Source: Actinomycetes bacterium (GTDB lineage: Bacteria > Actinomycetota > Acidimicrobiia > Acidimicrobiales > RAAP-2). From it: DNA of 5,572 nucleotides. Where the stretch lies: the NCBI GenBank assembly GCA_021777285.1, contig JAJYDR010000138.1, positions 1-5,572 on the forward strand, given 5' to 3'. The first letter of the stretch is position 1; every line of letters begins with the position of its first letter. Under the pieces are notes generated by a model. It had not been told where the DNA came from and searched no databases. It worked only from the letters and a program-made list of their open reading frames with translations. Position numbers and translations under genes: made by a program. This document shows positions 4,945 through 5,572 of the stretch, in pieces.

Positions 4945-5452
4945 CCTGTTCCTTCATGACCGGTTCGTCGGCGTCGTCGAACCTGACCGGCGCAATAAGA
5001 CCAGAGTGACGCTTGACGTGGACATGGCGTATCAGGCGGAGATTCTGCTGAGTGAGTCATTCGCGACCATCTCTGGACGGCGCCCACCGGTCGAAGCGGT
5101 GTCGAACTTCCTTGGCGGCTACGTCCCCGAGGGCAACCACCGTGAGGCGATGGCGACCAAGCGTCGAATCGACAAAGATGACCTCTTCGCGCTACTACGC
5201 GAGTTCGGCGGTTCGATCGCCGGCGCCGTGACACTGCGTCAGTCGGACGAGCCGAAGACCCACTGGCCCGACTACGAGCTACTCGATGATCTCGCGTTGA
5301 GTGTCAGGCTCAGGCAAGCACTCGATGACAGCGATCAGGCCATCGCCGACGATAGTCGCTCCACGCTGCCAGGTTATCAACCCAAGGTGCTCGTGGCGCA
5401 GGCCGATGGACAGTGGGCCTATCCACACGGCCGGGCCCACTCGACGCCCTAA
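4931..5452 (+). pseudogene. hipA: HipA-like kinase toxin remnant (start lost, kinase core missing)
   Basis: HipA is a Ser/Thr kinase toxin of roughly 400-440 residues, which in Escherichia coli phosphorylates glutamyl-tRNA synthetase. Here only the N-terminal part is left. The frame reads DLFLHDRFVGVVE from 4943 and then the HipA N-domain hallmarks: NFLGGYVPEGNHREAMA, DLFALLREFGGSIAGAVTL, and the glycine-rich loop LPGYQPKVLVA leading to QWAYPHGRAHST. In intact HipA this last motif is followed at once by HI-x-K with the ATP-binding lysine. Here the frame hits TAA at 5450-5452, and no other frame up to 5572 resumes kinase sequence. At the 5' end, the N-terminus is in frame only with ATA at 4931 where an ATG would be expected, overlapping hipB by 14 nt. 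GTG 5006 could start a 148-residue product lacking the first strands. Without lysine and catalytic aspartates it cannot be a kinase. Confidence 0.85.
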
Positions 5453-5525
5453 CCGTCAGGCCCGGGTGAGACACCCGCTGAGAATTTCCATTTCAAACGG
5501 GCGAGACAAGTGACACCAAAGACCA

Positions 5526-5572
5526 ATGACAACAACCAATGCCGCCGAGGCGGTTTCGCGTGACCAAGATGG
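5526..5572 (+). CDS. Possible start of a new gene, cut by the right edge
   Basis: ATG 5526 opens a frame that reads MTTTNAAEAVSRDQDG to the end of the window. The Thr/Ala-rich N-terminus looks like a natural actinobacterial protein start, and the other plus frames close early. There is no clear ribosome site (the upstream bases are ACCAAAGACCA). Fifteen codons are too few to identify a product. Confidence 0.3.
   Translation, partial: MTTTNAAEAVSRDQD

Noticed and set aside
5542..5556. GC hairpin CCGC-CGAG-GCGG followed by TTT as a terminator
   Set aside because: The stem is only four pairs with a three-base T-run, and it lies inside a plausible new coding start.

Overview
The window looks like accessory DNA from a moderately GC-rich actinobacterium or close relative. 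Supporting signs are GTG starts, purine-rich ribosome sites where any exist, and two genes whose TANNNT-type -10 boxes sit directly against the start codon, as in leaderless transcripts. I cannot name the species. Much of the window is decayed mobile DNA and toxin-antitoxin (TA) modules.

Left part (1-1365, minus strand): remnant of a large serine recombinase. It has lost its N-terminal catalytic serine region, carries a frameshift near 992-1000 and an in-frame TAG at 767-769, and runs off the left edge. At about 1365 it abuts, head to head, the 3' fragment of an unrelated plus-strand gene (about 1363-1690). That fragment is followed 23 bp later by an intact gene for a small exported or membrane-anchored protein of unknown function (1714-2367). 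About 430 bp then hold no convincing gene.

Middle (2785-4312): two apparently intact TA modules facing each other. hicB-hicA (2798-3207, plus) has antitoxin before toxin and a 4-nt overlap. The second (4288-3363, minus) encodes an antitoxin that fuses an XRE helix-turn-helix to a minimal nucleotidyltransferase (MntA type), followed with a 4-nt ATGA overlap by a HepT-type HEPN RNase toxin.

Right part (4331-5572): divergent from mntA is a small excisionase-like winged-helix protein (4331-4588). Next come three operator-like inverted repeats spaced exactly 26 bp apart (4625, 4651, 4677), upstream of a hipB-like repressor gene (4708-4944). The partner hipA is broken: no canonical start codon remains for its N-terminus, and homology stops just before the ATP-binding lysine region, so the kinase core is missing. 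A new reading frame may begin at 5526.

Together: three TA loci of three different families in about 2.7 kb, next to a dead site-specific recombinase and a lone excisionase-like protein. This fits an old integrated element or TA/defence island that has lost mobility. The most distinctive signals are the phased triple operator of a hipB left without a functional HipA, and the XRE-nucleotidyltransferase fusion antitoxin with HepT.
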